From: JAMOQA01 sp964420365
Lineage (GTDB): Bacteria > Acidobacteriota > Polarisedimenticolia > J045
Assembly (NCBI GenBank): GCA_964420365.1
Contig: CAYQTA010000048.1
Location: 1 to 64,000, forward strand
Length of the DNA stretch: 64,000 bases
Direction: 5' to 3'
Below the pieces are notes generated by a model that did not search any database, was not told where the DNA came from, and worked only from the letters and a program-made list of their open reading frames with translations. The position numbers and the translations under genes are program-made. Shown one piece after another: positions 27,577-35,287 of the stretch (the stretch's first letter is position 1; every line of letters begins with the position of its first letter).

Positions 27577-29609
27577 CGCGTCTCCTCCAGCATCCGCGCC
27601 AGCTCCTCCTCGGAGATCACGGGCACTCCCAGCTCGCGGGCCTTCGCCAGCTTGCTCCCCGGGTTCTCCCCCGCGACGAGGAAGTCGGTCTTCCGGCTGA
27701 CCGAGGAGGAGACCCGGGCTCCCGCCGCCTCGAGGACCTCCTTCACCTCCCCGCGCGTCCACCGGGAGAGCGTCCCGGTGACGACGACGGTCTTCCCCGC
27801 GAGGGCTCCCCCTGCGCCGGATGCCGATGCGTTCCCGGGCTCCTCCATCCGCACGCCGGCCGCCCGCAGCCGCTCGACCAGCCGGCGCCCCGCAGGAGAA
27901 CGGAAGAACTCCACGACGCTCCGGGCGGTCTCCGGCCCGATGTCCGGCAGGGCCGCCAGCCGCTCTTCCGCGTCCTCCCGCTCGACCTCCGCGAGAAGGG
28001 CGTCCATCGACCCGTAGTGTCCCGCGAGCACCTTCGCCGCCCGCTCTCCCACGTGCCGGATCCCCAGGGCGAACAGCAGCCGGTGCAGGGGCCGCCGGCG
28101 CGACGCCTCGATCGCACGCAGCAGGTTTTCCGCCGACTTCTTCCCCATCCGCTCGAGGCCGGCCAGGGTCTCGGCGTCCAGGTGGTAGAGGTCGGCCACG
28201 TCACGCACCAGGCCCCGGTCGACGAGCTGGTCGACGAGGGCCCGGCCGAGGCCCTCGATGTCCATCGCCGCCCGGCGCGCGTAGTGGCGCAGCGACTCCT
28301 TGAGACGGGCCGGACAGCTCGGGTTGATGCAGCGCAGGGCGACCTCTCCCTCCTCGCGAACCACCGGTTCCCCGCAGACCGGGCACTTCCGTGGCGGCCG
28401 GATCGGGCGTGCGTCCGGAGGACGCCTGTCCCGCACCGGGCCCACCACCTTCGGGATCACTTCTCCCCCCTTCTCGACGATCACCCAGTCCCCGATCCGG
28501 ACGTCCAGGCGGCGGATCTCGTCCAGGTTGTGCAGGGTGGCCCGGCTCACGGTACTGCCCGCGATCCGGACCGGCTCGAGCTCCGCCACCGGCGTGAGCA
28601 CCCCGGTCCGGCCGACCTGCCAGGTCACGCCGCGCAGCCGCGTGACCGCCTGCTCCGCCGGGTACTTGAACGCGATGGCCCAGCGGGGCGCCTTGCTGGT
28701 CGCCCCCGCCTTCCGCTGCAGGTCCGCCCGGTCCACCTTGACCACGATGCCGTCGATCTCGTAGTCGAGGTCGTGCCTCCGCTCGCGCCACTCCTCGATG
28801 TAGTCGAGGACGGCGGAAAGTCCCCGCACGACCCGCCGGTGCGGGTTGGTCCGCAGCCCGGCGCGGGTCAGCTCGTCCAGCCCCGCCGAGTGACGCTCCG
28901 GGCGACGCCCGTCGATCGTCACCGCCTGCCAGAAGTGCAGGTCGAGCGGCCGGGAAGCGACGACGGCCGGATCCTGCTGGCGCAGCGTGCCGGCAGCCGC
29001 GTTGCGCGGGTTCGCGAACGGGGGTTCCCCCGCCTCCTCGCGCTCCCGGTTCAGCCGCTCGAAGGCCGCCCGGGGAAAGAAGACCTCGCCGCGGGCCTCG
29101 ATGTCCCGCCAGGGCTCGTTCAACCGCAGGGGCAGGGACCGGATCGTCTTCACGTTGCCGGTGATGTCGTCCCCGACGATCCCGTCACCCCGGGAGACGG
29201 CCCGGACCAGGATCCCTCCCTCGTAGATCACCGCCACGGAGACCCCGTCGATCTTGTGCTCGACGGAGTACTCGATCTCCTCGTCGGCCGGGAGGCCCGC
29301 GGCCCGGCGCAGCCGGTCTTCCCACTCCCGCAATTCCTCCGCCGAGTAGGCGTTGTCGAGGGAGAGCATCGGCTCCGTGTGCCGGACCTGGGGAAACTCC
29401 CCGGTGACGGGGTAGCCGACGCGCCGGGTCGGCGAGTCCGGCGTCACCAGCTCCGGGAACCTCCGCTCCAGGTCGGCGAGCTCCCGCTCCAGGCGGTCGT
29501 ACTCGGCGTCGGAAATCTCGGGCCGGGCCAGGACGTAGTAGAGGTACCGGTGGCGCCAGATCTCCCGGCGCAGCTCCTCCACCCGGCGGCGCGCTTCCTC
29601 GAGCGTCAT
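27573..29609 (-). CDS. ligA: NAD-dependent DNA ligase LigA
   Basis: A 678-residue ligase that seals nicks in replication and repair, using NAD. Domain order is complete. Ia domain: RYLYYVLARPEISDAEYDRL. Adenylation domain with the nucleotidylated lysine K119 in VEHKIDG. OB fold: GRTGVLTPVAELEPV. Four-cysteine zinc finger: CPVCGEP and CINPSCPA. Then helix-hairpin-helix repeats (DLYHLDAETLAGLERMG) and a C-terminal BRCT domain (GKTVVVTGTLSRWTRGEV). ATG at 29609 is chosen because GGAGG lies six bases before it and the next residues match other LigA N-termini. A GTG at 29636 overlaps the kinase stop (GTGA) and would add nine residues. Unusually, it sits between a histidine kinase gene and its probable regulator gene. 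Confidence 0.96.
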   Translation of the reverse strand: MTLEEARRRVEELRREIWRHRYLYYVLARPEISDAEYDRLERELADLERRFPELVTPDSPTRRVGYPVTGEFPQVRHTEPMLSLDNAYSAEELREWEDRLRRAAGLPADEEIEYSVEHKIDGVSVAVIYEGGILVRAVSRGDGIVGDDITGNVKTIRSLPLRLNEPWRDIEARGEVFFPRAAFERLNREREEAGEPPFANPRNAAAGTLRQQDPAVVASRPLDLHFWQAVTIDGRRPERHSAGLDELTRAGLRTNPHRRVVRGLSAVLDYIEEWRERRHDLDYEIDGIVVKVDRADLQRKAGATSKAPRWAIAFKYPAEQAVTRLRGVTWQVGRTGVLTPVAELEPVRIAGSTVSRATLHNLDEIRRLDVRIGDWVIVEKGGEVIPKVVGPVRDRRPPDARPIRPPRKCPVCGEPVVREEGEVALRCINPSCPARLKESLRHYARRAAMDIEGLGRALVDQLVDRGLVRDVADLYHLDAETLAGLERMGKKSAENLLRAIEASRRRPLHRLLFALGIRHVGERAAKVLAGHYGSMDALLAEVEREDAEERLAALPDIGPETARSVVEFFRSPAGRRLVERLRAAGVRMEEPGNASASGAGGALAGKTVVVTGTLSRWTRGEVKEVLEAAGARVSSSVSRKTDFLVAGENPGSKLAKARELGVPVISEEELARMLEETR

Positions 29610-29632
29610 CGGTGCCCTCCCCGCATCGCCGC

Positions 29633-31042
29633 TCACGCCGGTTCCGGCAGGGCGGTCCCGCCGGCGACCGCGGGCGGCAGGACGATCCGGAACAGGCTGC
29701 CCGCGCCGGGCCGGGACTCGACCTCGATCCGGCCACCGTGGGCCTCGACGACCCGCTGGGCGATCGGCAGGCCGAGACCGGACCCGGCGGGCTTCTCCGA
29801 CCAGAACACCTCGAAGATGTGGGAGAGATCCTTCTCGGGAATCCCCTTGCCCTCGTCGCGGACCTCGATCCGGGCCTCGCCCCGGTCGGTCGGGCCCACG
29901 GTGACCGTCACGGTCGTCTCTCCCGGGCTGGCCTCCAGGGCGTTCTGGAGGATGTTGATCACCGCCTGGCGCACCTGGCCGGGATCGATCCGCACGGTCG
30001 GCACGCCCTCCTCCTGCCGCAGCTCCAGGTGCACCCCGCGCTCCTCGAACTGGGGTCGCAGGAAGCGCACCACGTCCCCGACCAGCTCCACCGGCGACAG
30101 TTCCTCGCGGGCACTCGGCTGCGGCCGCGCGTAGGCGAGAAAGTCCTTCACCAGCCGTTCCAGGCGCAGCACCTCGTCCCGGCTCGAGCGGAGCAGTTCC
30201 AGCGTCTCCCCGGAGACGCCCGCCTCGACGAGCTCCTCCTCGAGCATCTGGAGGTTGATGTTCATCGCGTTGAGCGGGTTCCGGATCTCATGGGCGAGAC
30301 CCGAGGCGAGGGTCCCCAGGTAGGCGAGATGCCGGGCGCGCTGGGCGTCCGCCTCGAGCCGGCGGGTGCGGTGCACGAGGCGCAGGACGTAGAGGAAGGC
30401 GACCAGCAGGAGCAGCAGGCTGATCGCCCCGCCGATCGCGAGCCGCAGCATCTGCTCGCGCCGGAGCCGCTCCAGCACCTCCTGGTTCTGGGCGGCGACG
30501 CCGACGAGCAGGGACCCGAACTCGCCGATCGGCAGGCGGATCTCCCTGAGGCCGATCCGCGAGATCACCGTGCGCTCGCCGGCGCCGACCGCTCCCGGGG
30601 GGAGCGGGGGCGGTGCGTCCGGGTTGTCCGGGGCCAGTCCACCGAAAGCCCGGGGCCCGGGCGGAAGTTCCCGCACGTTCCCCGACAGGCTCTTCCGGAA
30701 GACGAGCCGCCCGTCGGGGGCCCGGACCTCGATGAAGCGAAGCTGCCTGAGGCGGGTCCGGTAGCCGTCGACCACCTCTTCGATCAGGGCCTCCCGCGTC
30801 CGGACCTCGAGGTCGTCTCCCCCGGCGCTGGCCAGGACCTTCCGGATCTCGCCGGCCAGCAGCTCCGAGGACTGGTAGGCGTCGAGCAGCCGTTCCTGGA
30901 GCGCCCGCCGGTCGTAGTCGTGGAAGTAGAGCCAGCCGACGACGGCGGCGTCGACCAGGCCGAGCAGGAAGAAGAGCACCAGGGCCCGGAGGAACAGGCC
31001 GCGGACCAGCCGTTCCGCGTCGGTTGGAGTGCCCGGTTCCAC
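29633..31042 (-). CDS. membrane sensor histidine kinase (NtrB-like catalytic part)
   Basis: A 469-residue kinase. Two transmembrane helices (residues about 17-40, GLFLRALVLFFLLGLVDAAV; about 205-230, LAIGGAISLLLLLVAFLYVL) enclose a periplasmic sensor of about 165 residues with no family I recognise. The dimerisation domain has the phospho-His in GLAHEIRNPLNAM. The ATPase domain shows the N-box NILQNALEAS, G1 DEGKGIPE and G2 GSGLGLPIA. Phosphotransfer to an NtrC-type regulator is expected, most simply to the product of the gene at 26125. GTG at 31042 follows AGGAG; an upstream frame to 31405 has no sensible sequence. First gene of a seven-gene minus-strand operon. Confidence 0.9.
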   Translation of the reverse strand: MEPGTPTDAERLVRGLFLRALVLFFLLGLVDAAVVGWLYFHDYDRRALQERLLDAYQSSELLAGEIRKVLASAGGDDLEVRTREALIEEVVDGYRTRLRQLRFIEVRAPDGRLVFRKSLSGNVRELPPGPRAFGGLAPDNPDAPPPLPPGAVGAGERTVISRIGLREIRLPIGEFGSLLVGVAAQNQEVLERLRREQMLRLAIGGAISLLLLLVAFLYVLRLVHRTRRLEADAQRARHLAYLGTLASGLAHEIRNPLNAMNINLQMLEEELVEAGVSGETLELLRSSRDEVLRLERLVKDFLAYARPQPSAREELSPVELVGDVVRFLRPQFEERGVHLELRQEEGVPTVRIDPGQVRQAVINILQNALEASPGETTVTVTVGPTDRGEARIEVRDEGKGIPEKDLSHIFEVFWSEKPAGSGLGLPIAQRVVEAHGGRIEVESRPGAGSLFRIVLPPAVAGGTALPEPA

Positions 31043-31364
31043 GGCGATCGCTCTCCTGCCTCGGGCGGCCCCCCGTCCCCGGACCGGGAGGCGCCCGCGA
31101 CCCGCAGTGTGCGCCCGGGGGCCATCCCTGTCAAATCGGCGCACCGGTTCGAGGACACATCGCGCCAACGCTACGCGGTCCGCCCGGAGCCCGCGCGGCG
31201 CACGGGAATCGGCTCCCCGGCAGGCCGATTCGCCGTATGCTTTGGCAGGAGTTCGCGCACCCGTTTCGACGAATGGCTGCTGCAGATCTGCAGCACGATC
31301 GCCGGTGGCGGGGCTAAAGAGGGTTGATTGCGCGGTATGATGGGATCCTGAGAGGGAGGTTCCC
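31043..31364. other. 322-bp divergent intergenic region
   Basis: Control region between the histidine-kinase operon (minus) and the XRE-TPR gene (plus). No coding frame is credible. It contains the 18-bp perfect palindrome at 31278-31295 and a TATGAT -10-like hexamer at 31336-31341 (plus strand, 24 bp before the start codon). A clear -35 is lacking, which suits an activated promoter. Confidence 0.55.
31278..31295. promoter_or_regulatory. 18-bp perfect palindrome, candidate operator
   Basis: TGCTGCAGATCTGCAGCA is its own reverse complement over all 18 bases. It lies 40 bp upstream of the TATGAT hexamer and 70 bp upstream of the XRE-TPR start. That position would suit autoregulation by the XRE protein or control of the divergent kinase operon. 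Confidence 0.5.
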
Positions 31365-32609
31365 ATGGCCAGAGCACTGGAGAGGGCCCCGCGCACGAGC
31401 CGCACGTCGGGCGGGAGGGCGGCGATGGGCCAACTGAAGGGGAGTCCGAGGCTGGGGCAGTACCTTCGGAACCTGCGTCAAGGGTACGGGTACTCGCTCC
31501 GGAAGGTCGAGGAGAAGGCGCGCCAGCAGGGAGGGGAGATCGACAACTCCCAGCTCAGCCGGTACGAGAAGGGGATCTGCTACCCCTCCTTCGACAAGCT
31601 CCGCACGTTGGCCCGCATCTTCAACGTCTCGATCCAGACCTTCTCGGACGTGATCGACCTCGAGGAGATCGAGAAGCACGCGCCCCCCGGCGACGACCCC
31701 GCCGAGCTGATCGAGAGCGGGCACGGCGACTTCCGGCTCGGCGACTACGGGCGGGCCTGGGCCCATTACCAGAAGGCCCGCCTGCTCCTCGAGGAACGGG
31801 CGGACGGCGACCCGTCCCCGGAGGATGCCCGCCTGCTCGCCAAGGCGCGGCTCTCCGCGGCCGTGACGCTCTACCGGATGGGCAAGATCAGCCTGTCCGA
31901 GTACGAGATCCGGCACCTGCTCCGCCTGGACCGGCACCTGGACGAGCCGCTGCTCGTCCGCGCGCTTCTCCAGTTGAGCAACGTCCACTTCTCCTTCGGC
32001 GACCTGCTGCTCGCCGAGATGGAAGCGGCCCGCTCCCTGGATATCGCCGAGCGTTGCGGAGACCGGCAGCTCCAGGCGTTCTCCCACCACGCCCTGGGCC
32101 GGATCTTCCAGGAGCGGGAGGAGATGGAGCAGGCGCTGCACCACCACCACGAGGCGCTGCGCCTCTACCGGGAGGTGGGCGACCTGCACGAGGCGCTCAA
32201 GGTGAAGCTCAACCTCGGGCCGATCTACGCGACCCGGGGCCAGTACCGGGAGGGAATCCGCCTCCTGGTGGAGGCCCGGGACGAGGCCCGGAGGCTCGGG
32301 CACCGCTGGACGGTCGCCTCGGCGGGCGCGTGGCTGGCGGAGATCCACGTCCAGCGCGGCGACTTCGCCAAGGCGCGGGAGTTCATGCGGGAATCGAACT
32401 CGATCGCGTCGAACGGCGAGGTCCAGTACGTCGACATCCTGTTCCTGAACGCCTTCTACCTCTGGAAGATCGCGCTCCAGGAGAACAACACCGCCGAGGC
32501 GAAGATCGCCCTCGGCCGCATGAAGTACCTCCGTCCCCACCTGGAACAGAACCTCAAGGAAGTCCGCGAATTCGATCGCTACATCGAGAGGAAAGGAGGT
32601 GCGCGATGA
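31365..32609 (+). CDS. XRE-family HTH regulator with TPR sensor domain
   Basis: A 414-residue protein. After a short basic leader, residues about 28-90 are a Cro/C1-type helix-turn-helix (GQYLRNLRQGYGYSLRKVEE, IDNSQLSRYEKGICYPSFDK, LARIFNVSI). From about residue 115 to the end are TPR-like helical pairs (HGDFRLGDYGRAWAHYQKAR, LLQLSNVHFSFGDLLLAEME, HALGRIFQEREEMEQALHHH, VASAGAWLAEIHVQRGDFAK). This is the layout of RRNPP-type peptide-sensing regulators (PlcR, Rap, Rgg), though that group is characterised in Firmicutes. ATG at 31365 has GGGAGG seven bases upstream; an internal ATG at residue 21 is possible. The stop overlaps the start of a secreted-protein gene by 4 bp, so the two are co-expressed. 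Confidence 0.85.
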   Translation: MARALERAPRTSRTSGGRAAMGQLKGSPRLGQYLRNLRQGYGYSLRKVEEKARQQGGEIDNSQLSRYEKGICYPSFDKLRTLARIFNVSIQTFSDVIDLEEIEKHAPPGDDPAELIESGHGDFRLGDYGRAWAHYQKARLLLEERADGDPSPEDARLLAKARLSAAVTLYRMGKISLSEYEIRHLLRLDRHLDEPLLVRALLQLSNVHFSFGDLLLAEMEAARSLDIAERCGDRQLQAFSHHALGRIFQEREEMEQALHHHHEALRLYREVGDLHEALKVKLNLGPIYATRGQYREGIRLLVEARDEARRLGHRWTVASAGAWLAEIHVQRGDFAKAREFMRESNSIASNGEVQYVDILFLNAFYLWKIALQENNTAEAKIALGRMKYLRPHLEQNLKEVREFDRYIERKGGAR

Positions 32610-33262
32610 GGCGCATCTCGGCTGCTGCCGTGATCCTGTTGCTGGTTTCGTTCTTCGCCGCGGTTCCCGCCGTGGCGGATCCCGACCTCGCCCCCCTCCG
32701 GCCGACCGGCCTGACCCCCGACTACCACGCCGAGGAAGACGGTCCCGTCTACATGGCGACCGACCCGGCGGGCAACCTGTGGGCCGTCTGGTCTTACAGG
32801 AACGGCATCGAGTACGACGTCGCCGTCACGCGGAACGTGGGACGGACGTGGCTCCCGCCGGTGCTCCTCGGCGAGGGGAACGGCCGGAACGACCTGGACC
32901 CGCGGATCGCCTTCGACGTCCTCGGCCGCCCGGTCGTCGTCTGGTGGCAGGACGGGACCGACGAGGCGAACTCCCGGGTCCTGCTCTCCCGCATGGAGGA
33001 GGGCGCCTGGAAGGGCCCCTGGATCTGGAGCCCGGCGGGCGTACCGGCCCACCACCCGAACATCTTCCCCGGCGAGGACGACCAGCTTCACGTGGCCTAC
33101 ATCGACGACGGAGGCGTGATCCACGCGAACGGCGTCGACATCAAGCCGATCGACAAGCCGACGCCCGATGGCGGAACGAACGGGCCGGACCCGATCCCCT
33201 CCCTCGTCGTCAACGACCCGGACGACCTCCCGGGCGGCGAGGACGGCTCGTTGAACCAGTAG
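32606..33262 (+). CDS. secreted protein co-expressed with the XRE-TPR regulator
   Basis: A 218-residue protein with a classic signal peptide (residues 1-24, RRISAAAVILLLVSFFAAV, cleavage after AVA). The mature part has three repeats resembling propeller blades of BNR type (PVYMATDPAGNLWAVWSYRN, DPRIAFDVLGRPVVVWWQDG, DQLHVAYIDDGGVIHAN), too few for a full propeller alone. It ends in a low-complexity acidic tail (GGTNGPDPIPSLV, PDDLPGGEDGS) without cysteines. I do not recognise the family. ATGA overlap with the regulator gene suggests a functional pair. A GC-rich hairpin follows 26 bp after the stop. Confidence 0.75.
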   Translation: MRRISAAAVILLLVSFFAAVPAVADPDLAPLRPTGLTPDYHAEEDGPVYMATDPAGNLWAVWSYRNGIEYDVAVTRNVGRTWLPPVLLGEGNGRNDLDPRIAFDVLGRPVVVWWQDGTDEANSRVLLSRMEEGAWKGPWIWSPAGVPAHHPNIFPGEDDQLHVAYIDDGGVIHANGVDIKPIDKPTPDGGTNGPDPIPSLVVNDPDDLPGGEDGSLNQ

Positions 33263-33287
33263 TCGGCTCAACAGTTTCCGGGACCGA

Positions 33288-33311
33288 GAGGCCGGGCTCG
33301 CGCCCGGCCTC
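33288..33311. terminator. hairpin between the secreted-protein gene and the dcw promoter
   Basis: Perfect 10-bp stem GAGGCCGGGC / GCCCGGCCTC with a TCGC loop. No T-run follows, so termination would be partial or Rho-assisted. It separates two transcription units. Confidence 0.5.
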
Positions 33312-33343
33312 CGTCCGTCTCGGGCGGGCCCGTACGAAACCGG

Positions 33344-33372
33344 TTGACACCGCCGGGACCTCCGCGTACGAT
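33344..33372 (+). promoter_or_regulatory. sigma-70 promoter of the dcw cluster
   Basis: TTGACA (33344-33349), 17-base spacer, TACGAT (33367-33372): a perfect -35 and a five-of-six -10. It is 160 bp before mraZ and is followed directly by the MraZ boxes. This is the best promoter match in the window. Confidence 0.85.
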
Positions 33373-33377
33373 CCCGG

Positions 33378-33412
33378 GTGGGAAGAAGTGGGTGTAAGTG
33401 GGAGAAAGTAGG
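33378..33412 (+). promoter_or_regulatory. MraZ-binding repeats
   Basis: GTGGG at 33378, 33388 and 33398 and GTAGG at 33408: four boxes at exactly 10-bp spacing. MraZ is known to bind such TGGGN direct repeats ahead of mraZ. Their position at and just past the transcription start implies autorepression of the whole cluster. Confidence 0.85.
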
Positions 33413-33531
33413 TCGCCAGGGAACCAGTCCCGGGGTGCGACCCCCCAGACGCAGTCAGGCCCCGCCGCCCCGCCGCACCCGTTGGGCCGGGTCCCGGCCG
33501 CCCGGGGAGCGCCGGACCCGGGGGAGGAGCG

Positions 33532-33987
33532 ATGCTTCGCGGGCACGACACCGCCAGGATCGACGGCAAGGGGCGGCTCAAGGTCCCCGCCGAGTTCCTC
33601 GACCGGTTCCTGGCGCTGTGCCGGGAGGACCGCCGGGTCTTCCTGACCTCCCTCGATGGGGTGACGGCCCTCCTCTACCCCCTTCCCGTCTGGGAGCGGC
33701 ACGAGGCCGAGCTGGCCGAGCTCCCGGAAACCCACCCCGCGGTCCGCAAGTACCGGGAGACCGTGAACTACTGGGGCAAGGAAACCTCCCTCGACGGCCA
33801 GGGACGAATCCTGATCCACCCGCTCCTGCGGGACGCCGCAGGCCTCGAGGGAACCGCCTCGGTGTTCGGCGACCGGGACCGGCTGCGGATCCGCAGGTTC
33901 GAGGACGTGGCGAAGGAACGGCTGATCGTCTCGGACGAGGACCTCGAGACGATCGCCGACCTGGTCGAGCAGCGACGCAACCGGTGA
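33532..33987 (+). CDS. mraZ: MraZ transcriptional regulator
   Basis: A 151-residue protein with two SpoVT/AbrB-like DNA-binding repeats, each with the family DxxGR core: ARIDGKGRLKVPAEFL (residues 8-23) and TSLDGQGRILIHPLLRD. MraZ forms ring oligomers that bind direct repeats upstream of its own gene and regulate the division/cell-wall cluster; those repeats are present at 33378-33412. ATG at 33532 follows GGAGGAGC. It is the first gene of the dcw cluster and is 24 bp from rsmH. Length is usual. Confidence 0.96.
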   Translation: MLRGHDTARIDGKGRLKVPAEFLDRFLALCREDRRVFLTSLDGVTALLYPLPVWERHEAELAELPETHPAVRKYRETVNYWGKETSLDGQGRILIHPLLRDAAGLEGTASVFGDRDRLRIRRFEDVAKERLIVSDEDLETIADLVEQRRNR

Positions 33988-34010
33988 CGAGCCCGGCGGA
34001 GGCCCCCCGG

Positions 34011-34955
34011 ATGACCCCCACCCCGGCACCGACCCACCGGCCGGTGATGGTCGCCGAGATCCTGGAGGCGCTCGACGCCCGCCCCGGCGCCGTGTTGCTC
34101 GACGGCACGGTGGGCACGGGTGGGCACGCCCTCGCCTGGCTCGAGGCCACGGCGCCCGACGGGCGGGTGATCGGCCTGGACCGGGACCCCGAGGCCCTCG
34201 CCCGCGCGGAGGAGCGGCTCGCGCCGTTCGCCGGGCGCGTCCACCTCCTGCACGGGGACTGGCGGGAGGCGCCCGGGCTCCTCCGGGAACACGGCGAGTC
34301 GGCCCCGGATGCCATCCTGCTCGACCTCGGGCTCGGAACCCACCAGGTGGACGACCCCGAGCGAGGGTTCTCGTTCCGCCACGAGGCTCCCCTCGACATG
34401 CGCTTCGATCGCGGCGCACCGGGCCCGACGGCGGCGGAGATCCTGCGCAGGGCTCCGGCACCGGAACTCGCCCGGATCTTCTCCGAGTACGGCGAAGAGC
34501 GCGCCGCACGGCGCCTGGCCCGCCGGATCGTCGAGGCCCGGGAGCACGGGGCGATCGAGACCACCGGCGACCTGGCCCGGCTGGTGCGGGAGACCCTGGG
34601 GCCGCGCCGGGCGGGGCGAATCGACCCGGCCACCCGGGTTTTCCAGGCCCTCCGCATCGCCGTCAACCGGGAGCTCTCCGGCATGGACCGGGCGCTCGAG
34701 GCCCTGGTCGAGCTGCTGCCGCCCGGCGGGAGGATCGCGGTCCTGGCCTACCACAGCCTCGAAGACCGGGTGGTCAAGCGAACCTTCCGGGCGCTCGCGG
34801 AACCCTGCCGCTGCCGGCGGGGCGATCCCTGCACCTGCGGCGCCCGGGAACGGCTCGAGCTCCGGCAACGGCGTGCGCTCCGCCCCGCGGACGAGGAGAT
34901 CGCGGCGAATCCCCGGGCCCGCTCGGCCCGCCTCCGGTGGGGGGTGCGCCGATGA
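34011..34955 (+). CDS. rsmH: 16S rRNA (cytosine1402-N4)-methyltransferase RsmH
   Basis: A 314-residue SAM-dependent enzyme (formerly MraW) that methylates C1402 of 16S rRNA. Signatures: HRPVMVAEILEAL, the SAM site LLDGTVGTGGHA, DAILLDLGLGTHQVDDPERG, DMRFDR, INRELSGMDRAL (here VNRELSGM) and the C-terminal AYHSLEDRVVKRTF. ATG at 34011 has GGAGG eight bases upstream; a GTG at 33984 overlapping the mraZ stop is an in-frame alternative. The C-terminal CRCRRGDPCTCGARERL carries four Cys. Its stop overlaps ftsL by 4 bp. Standard second gene of the cluster. Confidence 0.96.
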   Translation: MTPTPAPTHRPVMVAEILEALDARPGAVLLDGTVGTGGHALAWLEATAPDGRVIGLDRDPEALARAEERLAPFAGRVHLLHGDWREAPGLLREHGESAPDAILLDLGLGTHQVDDPERGFSFRHEAPLDMRFDRGAPGPTAAEILRRAPAPELARIFSEYGEERAARRLARRIVEAREHGAIETTGDLARLVRETLGPRRAGRIDPATRVFQALRIAVNRELSGMDRALEALVELLPPGGRIAVLAYHSLEDRVVKRTFRALAEPCRCRRGDPCTCGARERLELRQRRALRPADEEIAANPRARSARLRWGVRR

Positions 34956-35287
34956 GCCTCCCGGCCGGCGTCCTGAACCGCCCCCCCCTGGCGACGCCGC
35001 GGCCGGCGGTCCTCGCCCGGGTCCTCGCGTTCGCCGGGTGGATGGGGTTTCTCCTCCTCCCGGTGCTCCTGCTGGTCGCCCTCCAGGTGCCCGCGGTGGT
35101 CGCCCGCTGGCGGATCACCCGCCTGGACCGGGAGCTGACCCGGGAGACCCACCGCACGCTCCTGCTCGAGGCGGAACGGGCCCGCCTGCTCGACCCCCGG
35201 CGGCTCCGGGAAGAGGGGCGGCGGCTCGGGCTCCTGCCCCCGGATCCCGGATCGATTCCCCGGCGGCTCCCCCGGAGGCCACGATGA
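34952..35287 (+). CDS. ftsL: FtsL-like division protein
   Basis: A 111-residue bitopic membrane protein. One transmembrane helix (residues about 25-50, FAGWMGFLLLPVLLLVALQV) is followed by a leucine-rich periplasmic coiled coil (ITRLDRELTRETHRTLLLEA) and a short RLREEGRRLGLLPP motif, as in FtsL/DivIC. FtsL joins FtsB and FtsQ to regulate septal peptidoglycan synthesis by FtsW-FtsI. Sequence conservation in this family is always low; the call rests on topology, size and position between rsmH and ftsI, with 4-bp overlaps on both sides. Confidence 0.85.
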   Translation: MSLPAGVLNRPPLATPRPAVLARVLAFAGWMGFLLLPVLLLVALQVPAVVARWRITRLDRELTRETHRTLLLEAERARLLDPRRLREEGRRLGLLPPDPGSIPRRLPRRPR

